From contig LUSG01000077.1 of assembly GCA_001629395.1 (NCBI GenBank), positions 1-36,040 on the forward strand: DNA of 36,040 bases, given 5' to 3'. A program made the translations under genes and the position numbers. The notes beneath the pieces were generated by a model. The model was not told the origin of the DNA and did not search any database. It saw only the letters and a program-made list of their open reading frames with translations. Of this stretch, positions 8,974-17,344 are shown piece by piece (positions within the stretch are counted from its first letter, which is position 1; every line of letters starts with the position of its first letter). This stretch comes from Gammaproteobacteria bacterium REDSEA-S15_B12 (lineage in GTDB: Bacteria > Pseudomonadota > Gammaproteobacteria > Arenicellales > UBA868).

Positions 8974-10542
8974 ATGACGGACAGTAGGCGGCGTTCCTCC
9001 GCATCGGGACGAATGGGCGGGCGGGCCGCAAGGCAAGCGCTTCGAGCCGCACCGATACCCGAAGACGAACGTGCCGTTCAGCCCGGTCAGGTATCCGGAC
9101 GGTATCAGCCGCTCACAGAATCTGAAGTGACGCGAATTCACCAGGCAGCACTGGAAGCATTGGAGCAGATCGGTATTGCAAATGCTATACCGTCCTGTCA
9201 GGAACTCGTGACCGAAGCCGGCGGCTCGATGACCCAAGACGGCCGTCTGCTGTTTCCTCGAGCACTGGTCGAGGATATCGTCGCCTCGGCAGCACGGGAT
9301 ATCATCCTTCCCGGGCAGGACCCTCGTTACGATATGCACCTCACTGGCAACAGGACATATTTCGGTACTGCGGGTGCTGCTGTCCATATTGTTGATACCC
9401 AGAAGCGCGAATACCGAGAATCGATGCTGCAGGATCTTTACGATGCCGCGCGCATCGTGGATGCCATGGAGCATATTCATTTCTTTCAACGCTCAATGGT
9501 GCCACGAGATGTTGAAGATCCACGGGAAATGGATTTCAATACCTGCTACGCATCGATTGCCGGAACCACAAAGCATGTGGGCACCAGTTTTGTCGCTCCC
9601 GACCATGCGCACGAGGCCATCGATATGCTGGAGATCGTGGCCGGCGGTGAGAAAAAGTGGCGGGAAAGGCCGTTTGTAAGTTGCTCGTGCTGTCATGTTG
9701 TACCGCCGCTTCGATTTGCCGAAGACGCCTGTCGGGTACTGGAAGTTTGTGTCAGCCGTGGGATGCCTGTTTTGTTATTGGCTGCAGGTCAGGCTGGCGC
9801 GACCAGTCCGGCGGCGCTTGCCGGTTCTGTGGTTCAGGAGACGGCCGAGGTGCTGGCCGGTCTGGTTTACGTGAATTTGCTATCTCCTGGTCACCCGGCG
9901 ATCTTCGGTACCTGGCCATTTGTTTCTGATCTTAGAACCGGGGCGATGAGCGGCGGCAGTGGTGAACAAGCGGTTCTCATGGCGGCCTGCGGCCAGATGG
10001 GACGGTACTACGACTTACCAACTGGTATTGCCGCTGGTATGGCCGACGCCAAGCTGCCGGATGCGCAGTCGGGTTATGAGAAGGCCTACACAAATGTCCT
10101 AGCCGGACACAGTGGCGCGAATCTGATCTACGAATCAGCAGGTATGCACGCCAGTCTTTTGGGTTGCTGTCTGGAAAGTTATGTCATCGATAACGATATG
10201 CTCGGTGCAATCAACAGAACGATACGGGGTATTGAGGTCAACGAAGACACCTTATCCCTGGAGGCAATGCGGGATGTGTGTCTGGATGGGCCGAGTCACT
10301 TTTTGGGGCACGATCAGACTATGGCGCTGATGCAGCGGGATTATGTGTACCCGGACTTGGGTGATCGAAATAGTCCTAAAGATTGGAACGAGGCCGGTCG
10401 ACCAGATCTCATCGAGCAGGCCAGGTACCGGGTAAAGCAACTTCTGTCCACACCCAGACCGCAACATGTACCTGATGATATAGACAGGCAGATCCGTGAG
10501 CGATTTCCCGTCAAGCTATCGCTTGAATCTATGGGCGGGTAA
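8974..10542 (+). CDS. MttB-family (non-pyrrolysine) methylamine/quaternary amine methyltransferase
   Basis: The protein belongs to the trimethylamine methyltransferase MttB superfamily (COG5598). Archaeal MttB moves a methyl group from trimethylamine to a corrinoid protein; characterised bacterial members lacking pyrrolysine demethylate glycine betaine and related quaternary amines. Family features are 'GTAGAAVHIVD', 'GTSFVAPDHAHEAIDMLEIV', 'FGTWPFVSDLRTGAMSGGSGEQ', 'LPDAQSGYEKAYTNVLAGHSGANLIYESAGM' in part, and 'DNDMLG'. No amber codon interrupts the frame, so it is a non-Pyl member. The basic N-terminus (SRRRSSASGRMGGRAARQ) is typical of the marine subgroup. ATG 8974 is chosen over GTG 8971 because AAAGG (8961-8965) is then eight bases away. 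No corrinoid protein or RamA-type activase is adjacent, so the substrate is unknown. Confidence 0.88.
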   Translation: MTDSRRRSSASGRMGGRAARQALRAAPIPEDERAVQPGQVSGRYQPLTESEVTRIHQAALEALEQIGIANAIPSCQELVTEAGGSMTQDGRLLFPRALVEDIVASAARDIILPGQDPRYDMHLTGNRTYFGTAGAAVHIVDTQKREYRESMLQDLYDAARIVDAMEHIHFFQRSMVPRDVEDPREMDFNTCYASIAGTTKHVGTSFVAPDHAHEAIDMLEIVAGGEKKWRERPFVSCSCCHVVPPLRFAEDACRVLEVCVSRGMPVLLLAAGQAGATSPAALAGSVVQETAEVLAGLVYVNLLSPGHPAIFGTWPFVSDLRTGAMSGGSGEQAVLMAACGQMGRYYDLPTGIAAGMADAKLPDAQSGYEKAYTNVLAGHSGANLIYESAGMHASLLGCCLESYVIDNDMLGAINRTIRGIEVNEDTLSLEAMRDVCLDGPSHFLGHDQTMALMQRDYVYPDLGDRNSPKDWNEAGRPDLIEQARYRVKQLLSTPRPQHVPDDIDRQIRERFPVKLSLESMGG

Positions 10543-10564
10543 TCTGGCGACAATGGGTTGTTAT

Positions 10565-11212
10565 TCAGGGTGCCAGCCGTTCGATCGACCAGCTGTTAGC
10601 GTCGTCTAGCACGTAGACAAATCGGTCATGTAGACGATCTGGTTGGCTCTGCCAGAATTCAATGGTTTTTGGTGTGACTCGGAATCCTCCCCAGAAATCA
10701 GGCAGCGGGATCTCTCCGCTACTGAACTTCTGTTTCATCCTGGCCAGGGTAGTTTCCAGCACAGTCCGGGAAGAGATGACACTGCTCTGGTCAGATGTCC
10801 AGGCACCGAGCTGACTTCCCCGGCTTCTCGATAGAAAGTAGCGCAGTGATGCTGCGGTTGGAATACGCTGGGCGATGCCGGTTATCGTGACCTGTCGTCC
10901 CATACTGAACCAGGGAAACAGCAGAGAAACACGCGGGTTCTCCGCGATCTGTCGTGCCTTACGGCTGCCGTAGTTGGTAAAGAAAACAAACCCGTCACGG
11001 TCGTAAACTTTAAGCAGCACCATTCTAACTGTGGGCGATCCGTCTGCTGATGCTGTCGCCAGGGACATGGCATTAGGTGCGGGTAGATTTTCCGCACAGG
11101 CCTGGCTAAACCAGGCTTCAAACTGATCAAAAGGGTCAGGCAGCAGGCTCTTGGCATTCAGCGGCTCGCGAGAGAAATCCTGCTTGATCTCTTCAGGTAT
11201 TTTCATGGACAT
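10565..11212 (-). CDS. pdxH: Pyridoxamine/pyridoxine 5'-phosphate oxidase
   Basis: PdxH is the FMN enzyme that makes pyridoxal 5'-phosphate. About 215 residues match E. coli PdxH (218) nearly end to end: 'RMVLLKVYDRDGFVFFTNYGSRKA' in part, 'NPRVSLLFPW', 'SQLGAWTSDQSS', the signature 'PDFWGGFRV', 'IEFWQ', 'RLHDRF' and the C-terminal 'SIERLAP'. The frame stays open to ATG 11395, but that start would overlap the fumarase end and adds 61 residues without family similarity. ATG 11212 fits the family length; ATG 11206, with GGA six bases upstream, is nearly as good. It lies about 140 bases downstream of the fumarase on the same strand. Several PLP enzymes are encoded nearby, but that may be coincidence. 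Confidence 0.93.
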   Translation of the reverse strand: MSMKIPEEIKQDFSREPLNAKSLLPDPFDQFEAWFSQACAENLPAPNAMSLATASADGSPTVRMVLLKVYDRDGFVFFTNYGSRKARQIAENPRVSLLFPWFSMGRQVTITGIAQRIPTAASLRYFLSRSRGSQLGAWTSDQSSVISSRTVLETTLARMKQKFSSGEIPLPDFWGGFRVTPKTIEFWQSQPDRLHDRFVYVLDDANSWSIERLAP

Positions 11213-11352
11213 TCCGGAAAACGTTGGTCGGATCAGGTCATTATCGACCCCGTTGTGAAGGGCTGGTGCGGTCCGTTGTAGTTCGTAACTGAAGGGCGAT
11301 AATTTGTCCGTGGATAATGCGGGGGAAGGTTTTGCAAGGCAGTCTACGTGTA

Positions 11353-12876
11353 TCAGCTGACCCTTACTGGAATTTCTGCAATGCGCTGGCGCCATAACTC
11401 AGGCCCTGTACGGTGTACAGAAGTTCCATTACTGTCTACAGCGACTGTAACCGGCATGTCCTTGACCTCGAATTCATAGATTGCTTCCATACCGAGATCT
11501 TCAAAACCAACGACACGTGCCGAACGAATGGCTTTGGATACGAGATAGGCAGCACCACCAATGGCAATCAGATATACCGAGCGGTGTTTTCGAATCGACT
11601 CGATCGCACTGGGCCCACGTTCTGCTTTTCCAATCATGCCGATCAGCCCTGTTTCTGCAAGCATCATTTCTGTGAATTTGTCCATACGTGTCGCAGTGGT
11701 CGGTCCGGCAGGTCCGACCACTTCTTCACCGACCGGGTCAACAGGGCCCACGTAGTAGATCAGCCGATTGCTAAAATCTACCCCTTGAGGCAATGGTTCG
11801 CCACGAGTGAGCAGATCGGCAATCCGTTTGTGCGCTGCATCTCTTCCCGTGAGAATTTTGCCGGACAGCAGTAGATTTTCCCCTGGTTGCCAGTTCGCAA
11901 CGTCATTACGAGTGAGCATGTCCACATTGATCTGTCGACCCTGACTTGCGACGTCGGTCCCTATCTCCGGCCAGTTGCCAAGATCTGGTGGCGTCAGCTT
12001 GGCAGGTCCAGTGCCATCCAGAGAAAAGTGTATGTGCCGCGTGGCAGCACAGTTGGGAATCATCGCGACAGGGAGGGAGGCAGCATGGGTAGGGTACGAC
12101 AGGATCTTGACATCCAGCACAGTCGTGAGGCCGCCAAGGCCCTGAGCACCGATACCTGTCTGGTTAACCCGTTGGTAGATCTCAAGGCGTAGCGCATCGA
12201 TGTCGTTCTCCGGTCCCTTCGAGATTAACTCATCCATATCAATCGGTGACATCAGAGATTTCTTGGCCAGCACCATAGCTTTTTCCGGAGTGCCCCCAAT
12301 GCCTATACCAAGAATACCCGGTGGGCACCAGCCAGCTCCCATGCCCGGTATCGTCTCCACGACCCAGTCCGATAGACTGTCACTGGGGTTCAAGATGCTG
12401 AATCGGGCTTTGTTTTCCGATCCGCCGCCCTTGGCGGCGAGGGTGATCTCTATCTCATCACCGGCCACGAGTTCGGTGTGTACAACAGCCGGTGTGTTGT
12501 CTCCGGTGTTGTGTCTTTTCCCGAAGGGGGGCGATACCACTGAGGCTCGAAGAGGATTGTCCGGGTTGTTGTAGGCTCGACGGACACCCTCATCGATCAT
12601 TTCCTGAACCGAATCATCGGTATCAAAACTAACATTCAGTCCAAACTTAAGAAACACGACAACGATCCCTGTATCCTGACAAACTGGCCTTTGCCCCAGC
12701 GCTGCCATCTTTGAATTGAGCAGTATCTGGCCGATCGCGTTTTTAGCTGCTGGAGATTCTTCCCGTTCGAAGGCTCGAGTCATTGCTTGGACAAAGTCGG
12801 GTGGATGGTAGAAAGAGATGTACTGCAGACCGTCGGCGATGCTCCCGACAAAATCTTCTCTGGAAATGACGCTCAT
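11353..12876 (-). CDS. fumA: Class I (4Fe-4S) fumarate hydratase
   Basis: This enzyme interconverts fumarate and malate in the TCA cycle with an oxygen-sensitive [4Fe-4S] cluster. The 507 residues include both halves: the tartrate-dehydratase-alpha-like domain and the beta-like 'swivel' domain. The three cluster cysteines are visible: Cys66 in 'RPVCQDTG', Cys184 in 'GAGWCPPG' and Cys276 in 'NCAATRH'. Other signatures are 'AAKGGGSENKA', 'GIGIGGTPEKAM' and 'VGPAGPTTATRMDKF'. ATG 12876 has GGAGA about six bases upstream. It diverges from the transglycosylase gene and is followed by pdxH. This type differs from the iron-free FumC class. Confidence 0.95.
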   Translation of the reverse strand: MSVISREDFVGSIADGLQYISFYHPPDFVQAMTRAFEREESPAAKNAIGQILLNSKMAALGQRPVCQDTGIVVVFLKFGLNVSFDTDDSVQEMIDEGVRRAYNNPDNPLRASVVSPPFGKRHNTGDNTPAVVHTELVAGDEIEITLAAKGGGSENKARFSILNPSDSLSDWVVETIPGMGAGWCPPGILGIGIGGTPEKAMVLAKKSLMSPIDMDELISKGPENDIDALRLEIYQRVNQTGIGAQGLGGLTTVLDVKILSYPTHAASLPVAMIPNCAATRHIHFSLDGTGPAKLTPPDLGNWPEIGTDVASQGRQINVDMLTRNDVANWQPGENLLLSGKILTGRDAAHKRIADLLTRGEPLPQGVDFSNRLIYYVGPVDPVGEEVVGPAGPTTATRMDKFTEMMLAETGLIGMIGKAERGPSAIESIRKHRSVYLIAIGGAAYLVSKAIRSARVVGFEDLGMEAIYEFEVKDMPVTVAVDSNGTSVHRTGPELWRQRIAEIPVRVS

Positions 12877-13090
12877 GGGCTCTCCAGCAGACCCAGTTCA
12901 GGTAAAGTGGTGTATTGATCGATCCAGGCTTGAATCATAGTTGGAGTGTATCAAACCATGCAGCTCCGCTACCTCTTTTATGGACAGGCGCTTTTCACCC
13001 CGTGTGTAAGTTGTTAGGATCAGGGCTGGGTGTGGCGTTAAATCTAGATCTTAGGCAGTGTCTCCTCTTCGTCGGCACGGACGATAAATA

Positions 13091-14320
13091 TTGCTTGTAA
13101 CCAGATCTGAGCATTTCTGTCTCCGCAGGTGGCCTCTGCCACCTGTATGGATGGCCGTGGCTGTGTTTCTGACTTGGATGTATCCAGCAGGTCAATCTGC
13201 CGCCGATCACCTGGTCCAGCATCACAAACTTAAGTGTGGTCAGTATTTTCCCTGTCCTGATGCGCTTCGACGGAGGGTCGATTTTTGGATCGATGTGTAT
13301 GGTCGAAGGGGGATCAATGATGCGATTCTCCATGATTCGCAGAGGCCCCATCGGGTCTACAAAATCATCAAGGGCAAAGCCTGTGGGACAAACGGCAACA
13401 CACAGTTCATTAAAGAGCAGAAGCGCCAGATCCGCCTGCGGTTAGAACGCATTGCGATTCTGATTGAGCGAAAAAAAACAATCACTCAGGCAAAAGATAA
13501 GCACTACCTCAATATGTTTCCTGGAAGATCGCCAGCTGCACTTCGTCGCGCAGCCAGGAATCTTCGGTGTCAGAGTGGAAACAAGGATGGTTTTCGAAAT
13601 GCATTGCGCCGATTTGGGACCTACGGGCCGATTGTCAGGCGGGTACTCAAAGATGCGGGGTTACATCGGGATATTCAATACCTGCCATTTGTAGAATCTT
13701 CCTACAACCCTGAAGCGTATTCCAGAGTAGGGGCTGCGGGTATGTGGCAGATCATGCCACGGACCGCACGTGTGTTGGGGCTTGAGTTGAATGCGACTAT
13801 GGACGAGAGGCTAGATCCGGAAGCGGCCAGCTGGGCAGCGGCGCGCTATCTCAAAGATAGCCGAAAAAATCTGACAGTTGCTGCCCGGTCGAAGAAAGCC
13901 AACGTATCCGACAGCGAACTGACCCCGTTTGTAATTACTTCTTACAACTATGGCGTTAACGGTATGCGAAGGGCCATAAAGAAACTCGGTCCGGATTTTC
14001 TTACAGTTCTAAACCGTTATCGAACCAAGAAATTCCGTGTCGCGGTCAAGAATTTCTACGCCGGTTTTCTTGCGGCACGACATGTTGCACAAAACGCCGA
14101 TCGTTTTTTTGGATCGTATTCAAAGGGAAGACCGTTGCGCTACGATACGATCATGTTGCGCAAGAGCGCTTCAATCGACAGGATAAGAGCGGTTTTTGGA
14201 GTTAGTCTATCCAGGCTGAAATCGTTAAATCCAGCGTTGACACGGTTTGTTTGGCACCAAAGCGTTATACGGTCAGACCCGGTGATACGGCCTGTGCGAT
14301 CTCCAGCGCATTTCGGGTGA
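13091..14320 (+). CDS. MltD-like membrane-bound lytic transglycosylase, catalytic part (upstream half of a frameshifted gene)
   Basis: Lytic transglycosylases cleave peptidoglycan glycan strands in the periplasm. A signal sequence ('WMAVAVFLTWMYPAGQSAA') is followed by a basic helical region and a goose-lysozyme-like SLT domain. 'YLPFVESSYNP' holds the catalytic Glu202, then come 'GAAGMWQIMP', 'DERLDPEAASWAAARYLKD' and 'TSYNYGVNGM', all MltD-type. The frame is sensible through 'SLNPALTRFV' (to about 14248); the last 23 residues are an out-of-frame reading of the first LysM repeat and look spurious. The real product very likely continues into the next ORF after a one-base shift. The start is TTG 13091, giving a good basic n-region; ATG 13151 is an alternative. 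Confidence 0.85.
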   Translation: MLVTRSEHFCLRRWPLPPVWMAVAVFLTWMYPAGQSAADHLVQHHKLKCGQYFPCPDALRRRVDFWIDVYGRRGINDAILHDSQRPHRVYKIIKGKACGTNGNTQFIKEQKRQIRLRLERIAILIERKKTITQAKDKHYLNMFPGRSPAALRRAARNLRCQSGNKDGFRNALRRFGTYGPIVRRVLKDAGLHRDIQYLPFVESSYNPEAYSRVGAAGMWQIMPRTARVLGLELNATMDERLDPEAASWAAARYLKDSRKNLTVAARSKKANVSDSELTPFVITSYNYGVNGMRRAIKKLGPDFLTVLNRYRTKKFRVAVKNFYAGFLAARHVAQNADRFFGSYSKGRPLRYDTIMLRKSASIDRIRAVFGVSLSRLKSLNPALTRFVWHQSVIRSDPVIRPVRSPAHFG

Positions 14321-15792
14321 AGTGTCGCGATCTGATCGATATGAACAGGCTGGGAAAGCAGGCCGTGATTCGCGTTGGCCAGTCGATTCAGATTCCGATT
14401 GGTACTTCCGGAAAACGTCGACTGCTCAGCCGCGCTGACCCTGGTGCATACACTGTTGCACCGGGCGATACCGTTTGTGGTGTTGCGCAGCGCTATGGCG
14501 TTAAGTGCCGTGCATTGCTGGCTGCGAATGGACTTACATCGGGTTCTGTCCTCTCTGTCGGCCGGAGATTGGTGATCCCTGGTGCGTTGGCTGAGACCAG
14601 AGGTGGAGACACCTATACAGTCAGGAAAGGTGACAGTGCCTGTGGCGTCGCATCGCGATACGGGGTGTCATGCGACACCTTACTTGCGGCGAATGAACTC
14701 AGCCAGCAGGACCTGATTTACCCTGGCCAGACGCTTCGGATTCCGCGTCAGCTGAACACAGCCACTGGTACTGGCAGACAACAGTCTTCGACCAGGAAAA
14801 CGCTCAAAACGACTGTCGTCGAGTACCGTGTAAAACAAGGAGACAGTGCGTGCCGGATTGCTGCCCGCCTGGGCGTGAGCTGCAAGGCTCTGCTCACAGA
14901 CAATAGACTGGGTAGACGCAGTGTTATTCATCCAGGCCAGAAGCTGCTGGTTTCAGGTGTATCCGAGGATATTGCCAAGGCCTTAGGGTTAAACAGAAGG
15001 AGCCAGGCGAGTTCAGAATCCATTTACACAGTGACAGCGGGTGATTCGGTTTGTGAGATCGCGCACAACAGGGGTGTGTCATGTGATGAGTTACTGGCTT
15101 TCAACGGGCTGCAGATGGCCTCGATAATCGTACCGGGTCAGGCGTTGCGACTGCCAGCGAACGCCCAAAATCAAAGATCTTGGTCAACAACATCGGGAGC
15201 TGGTGTGTCTAAGTTGATCAGCGCCGATGACAGCGGCAGCACAAAGGTCAGTAGCAAGCGGGATCAGCCAGGCAAGGCCAGTGCTGCATCTAGCGAAGTC
15301 GTAACGCCGCCCTCACGCGTGATCGGACCTTTAGATCAGGATATTGAATTCCGCATACAAGCTACAGAACAGGCCGGGAAACGGGTATATCGAATCAATA
15401 TTGAACCAGGTGAAACACTGGGCCACTATTCGGATTGGCTGCGTTTGGGTGGTATCGCTGCGATTCGGAAACTCAATGGAATTCAGAAGACGCAGAATCT
15501 TCAAGTGGGTGATGTACTGTTACTGCCCGTTTCAGAGCAGACCCAGGCTTTCGCATTCGACCAGCGACGGCTGGAATACCACCGCGTACTGGTCGAAGAA
15601 TTCAAGGAAAACTTCGAAGTGTTAAACGTTCAGCAATACACCATTCAACCGGGAGACAGCGTCTGGCGAGTTGCCAGTTCATTCGAATTACCGGTTTGGC
15701 TGATTATGCGGTACAACCCGGAACTTCGAACTACCCTGCCAATTGCCGGCAATATCTTGCGGATCCCTTCAATCAGAAAACGCAGCAATTAA
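14251..15792 (+). CDS. LysM-repeat region of the MltD-like transglycosylase (downstream half of the frameshifted gene)
   Basis: The 513 residues consist of LysM peptidoglycan-binding repeats. Five good ones start at 'YTVRPGDTAC', 'YTVAPGDTVC', 'YTVRKGDSAC', 'YRVKQGDSAC' and 'YTVTAGDSVC'. A degenerate one has 'INIEPGETLG', and a last one near the C-terminus begins 'YTIQPGDSVW'. Each of the first five carries a cysteine just after the GD(T/S)xx turn and a second after nine residues (CX9C), an unusual pattern suggesting one disulfide per repeat. The only early start is TTG 14251 inside the upstream ORF, with a stop just before (14203-14205), no signal peptide and no Shine-Dalgarno. It is therefore best read as the C-terminal half of one SLT-LysM protein broken by a -1 shift near 14245-14260. 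Confidence 0.82.
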   Translation: MAPKRYTVRPGDTACAISSAFRVKCRDLIDMNRLGKQAVIRVGQSIQIPIGTSGKRRLLSRADPGAYTVAPGDTVCGVAQRYGVKCRALLAANGLTSGSVLSVGRRLVIPGALAETRGGDTYTVRKGDSACGVASRYGVSCDTLLAANELSQQDLIYPGQTLRIPRQLNTATGTGRQQSSTRKTLKTTVVEYRVKQGDSACRIAARLGVSCKALLTDNRLGRRSVIHPGQKLLVSGVSEDIAKALGLNRRSQASSESIYTVTAGDSVCEIAHNRGVSCDELLAFNGLQMASIIVPGQALRLPANAQNQRSWSTTSGAGVSKLISADDSGSTKVSSKRDQPGKASAASSEVVTPPSRVIGPLDQDIEFRIQATEQAGKRVYRINIEPGETLGHYSDWLRLGGIAAIRKLNGIQKTQNLQVGDVLLLPVSEQTQAFAFDQRRLEYHRVLVEEFKENFEVLNVQQYTIQPGDSVWRVASSFELPVWLIMRYNPELRTTLPIAGNILRIPSIRKRSN

Positions 15793-15805
15793 CGTGCTGT
15801 TGTAA

Positions 15806-16189
15806 TCAGTCAGGCACTAACTGTAGTGATATAGAGTTGATGCAGTAGCGTTGACCTGTCGGTTCAGGCCCATCTTTAAATACGTGACCCAGATGAGCAT
15901 CACAATTGCTGCACGTGACCTCAGTCCTGATCATGCCATGGCTGTGGTCAGTGTTTGTAATAACAGCGTTATCTGAAATGGGTTGCCAGAAACTGGGCCA
16001 GCCTGAGCCTGAATCAAATTTTTCGCGTGAGCTAAAGAGTTCACTGCCACAGCAGACGCAGCTATAGGTGCCAGCTAATTTGCTGTTGTTGTATTCCCCA
16101 CTGAAAGGCGGCTCGGTTCCCTTGAGTCGACAGATCCTGTACTGCTCGGGTGTCAGTATATTTTCCCAGTCGTTGTTCGATTTGTTCAC
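15806..16189 (-). CDS. msrB: Peptide-methionine (R)-S-oxide reductase MsrB
   Basis: MsrB repairs the R form of oxidised methionine in proteins. Numbered from the longer start at 16225, the two zinc CxxC pairs are 'CVCC' (56-59) and 'CSNC' (105-108). '[11 protein letters not shown]' and '[21 protein letters not shown]', with the catalytic Cys128, are standard. GTG 16189 is chosen because it gives the usual family N-terminus before 'LTPEQYRIC' (127 residues). TTG 16225 is also possible: it has GGG seven bases upstream and would lie three bases after the stop of the preceding gene. MsrB is last in a tight minus-strand unit after the DAHP-synthase-like and sulfurtransferase genes. There is no signal peptide, so it is cytosolic. 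Confidence 0.93.
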   Translation of the reverse strand: MNKSNNDWENILTPEQYRICRLKGTEPPFSGEYNNSKLAGTYSCVCCGSELFSSREKFDSGSGWPSFWQPISDNAVITNTDHSHGMIRTEVTCSNCDAHLGHVFKDGPEPTGQRYCINSISLQLVPD

Positions 16190-16228
16190 AGTTCTGCCCA
16201 AAAGGTTGATGGATAGTGAATACAAAGT

Positions 16229-17344
16229 TTACCCGTTATTCTGTTTTGCAAGCTGGGTTCGTTTGCCATGAGCTTCATGGGCGATGCTCATATCGTCCAA
16301 AAACCAGGAAAGCTCGTCCAGATGCAGTGCTTGGGGGCCGTCGACAAGCGCCTGTTCGGGCCTGGGATGAAAATCGACAAGTACCATGTTGGCACCGGCG
16401 ATGATGCCCTGTGCGGTTACGTGCATGATGTCCAGGATCCCGTCAGGCCCGCGATTGCGACTGCCCACGGAATGTGACGGATCAATACAAACTGGCAGAT
16501 GGGTCAGGTGTTTAACTGTCGGGACATGTGAAAAGTCGACAAAATTTCGGTGTGGGTCACCAAGGTTGGTTTTCATGCCACGCAGACAGAAAACTATATT
16601 AGCGTTGCCTTCCCGTGCCAGATATTCGGTTGCATTCAACGATTCTTCCAAAGTGATCCCGAATCCCCGCTTGATCAGCACCGGTAGTTCGGTCTGTCGG
16701 CCGACAGCTTTGAGAAGTTCAAAGTTCTGCGTGTTACGGGTGCCGATCTGAAGCATGACTCCGGTTGGGTGTCGGGCATCATCCAGCGCGGTCAAAATGT
16801 CATCCACCTGGGTGTCGTGGGTTACCTCCATAGCGATGACCTTGATGTCATACTTGCCAGCCAGTTCAAAAACCCAAGGCAGGCATTCGGCACCGTGTCC
16901 CTGGAATGAATAGGGGTTTGTCCGCGGCTTAAAGGCTCCCATACGCGTGCAGGGTAATCCATGTTCGTTCAGCGCACGCATCATGGTTTCCACATTGTCC
17001 CGATTGTCGACGGCACACAATCCGGCAAAGAGGTGTAGCGACTGCTGGTCAAATCGAATGCCGTTGTAGTCAAAACCCCCAACCCGATCATCATCAGCGT
17101 GGCGGCCGATTATCCGATAATCTCGAGAAACCCGGACAACACGCTCGACCGACGGCAAGCTCGCTACCTCCTGCGGATCGAGTGAGTCGGTATCACCGAC
17201 GGCGTAAATTTCGGTCAGAATGCGACCTGTTCCGGTCACACTGTGCACCTGTGGCATGACCCCCGGGCGGGCGGCCAGAAAATCAAGCACGGCCTTCCCC
17301 TCCGCAGATTCAATATCAGTGTCGGGACGCAGGATTATGATCAT
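16229..17344 (-). CDS. Type I-beta DAHP synthase-like protein with altered active-site motifs
   Basis: DAHP synthase joins PEP and erythrose-4-phosphate in the first step of the shikimate pathway. This 371-residue protein has the I-beta layout: an N-terminal ferredoxin-like regulatory domain (about 1-85) and a TIM barrel with 'GAFKPRTNPYSFQG', 'PVLIKRG' (Lys225), 'DPSH' (His291) and 'VDGPQ' (Asp335). Several normally strict motifs differ. 'GPCSVE' reads 'GLCAVD', with metal Cys110 kept. 'CERG' reads 'CLRG', with Arg255 kept and Glu lost. The metal-binding Glu of '(I/V)EVHP' is Asp324 in 'VDFHP'. It may be a divergent DAHP synthase or a paralogue using another aldose phosphate. It overlaps the sulfurtransferase stop by four bases (ATGA), and GAGGT precedes the ATG. 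Confidence 0.82.
   Translation of the reverse strand: MIIILRPDTDIESAEGKAVLDFLAARPGVMPQVHSVTGTGRILTEIYAVGDTDSLDPQEVASLPSVERVVRVSRDYRIIGRHADDDRVGGFDYNGIRFDQQSLHLFAGLCAVDNRDNVETMMRALNEHGLPCTRMGAFKPRTNPYSFQGHGAECLPWVFELAGKYDIKVIAMEVTHDTQVDDILTALDDARHPTGVMLQIGTRNTQNFELLKAVGRQTELPVLIKRGFGITLEESLNATEYLAREGNANIVFCLRGMKTNLGDPHRNFVDFSHVPTVKHLTHLPVCIDPSHSVGSRNRGPDGILDIMHVTAQGIIAGANMVLVDFHPRPEQALVDGPQALHLDELSWFLDDMSIAHEAHGKRTQLAKQNNG

Noticed and set aside
11213-11395. Upstream extension of pdxH to ATG 11395
   Set aside because: It would overlap the end of the fumarase gene and adds 61 residues absent from PdxH; the family length fits ATG 11212 or 11206.
14240-14265. Programmed -1 ribosomal frameshifting between the SLT and LysM parts
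   Set aside because: No X-XXY-YYZ slippery heptamer in the zero frame was found there, so recoding is not supported.
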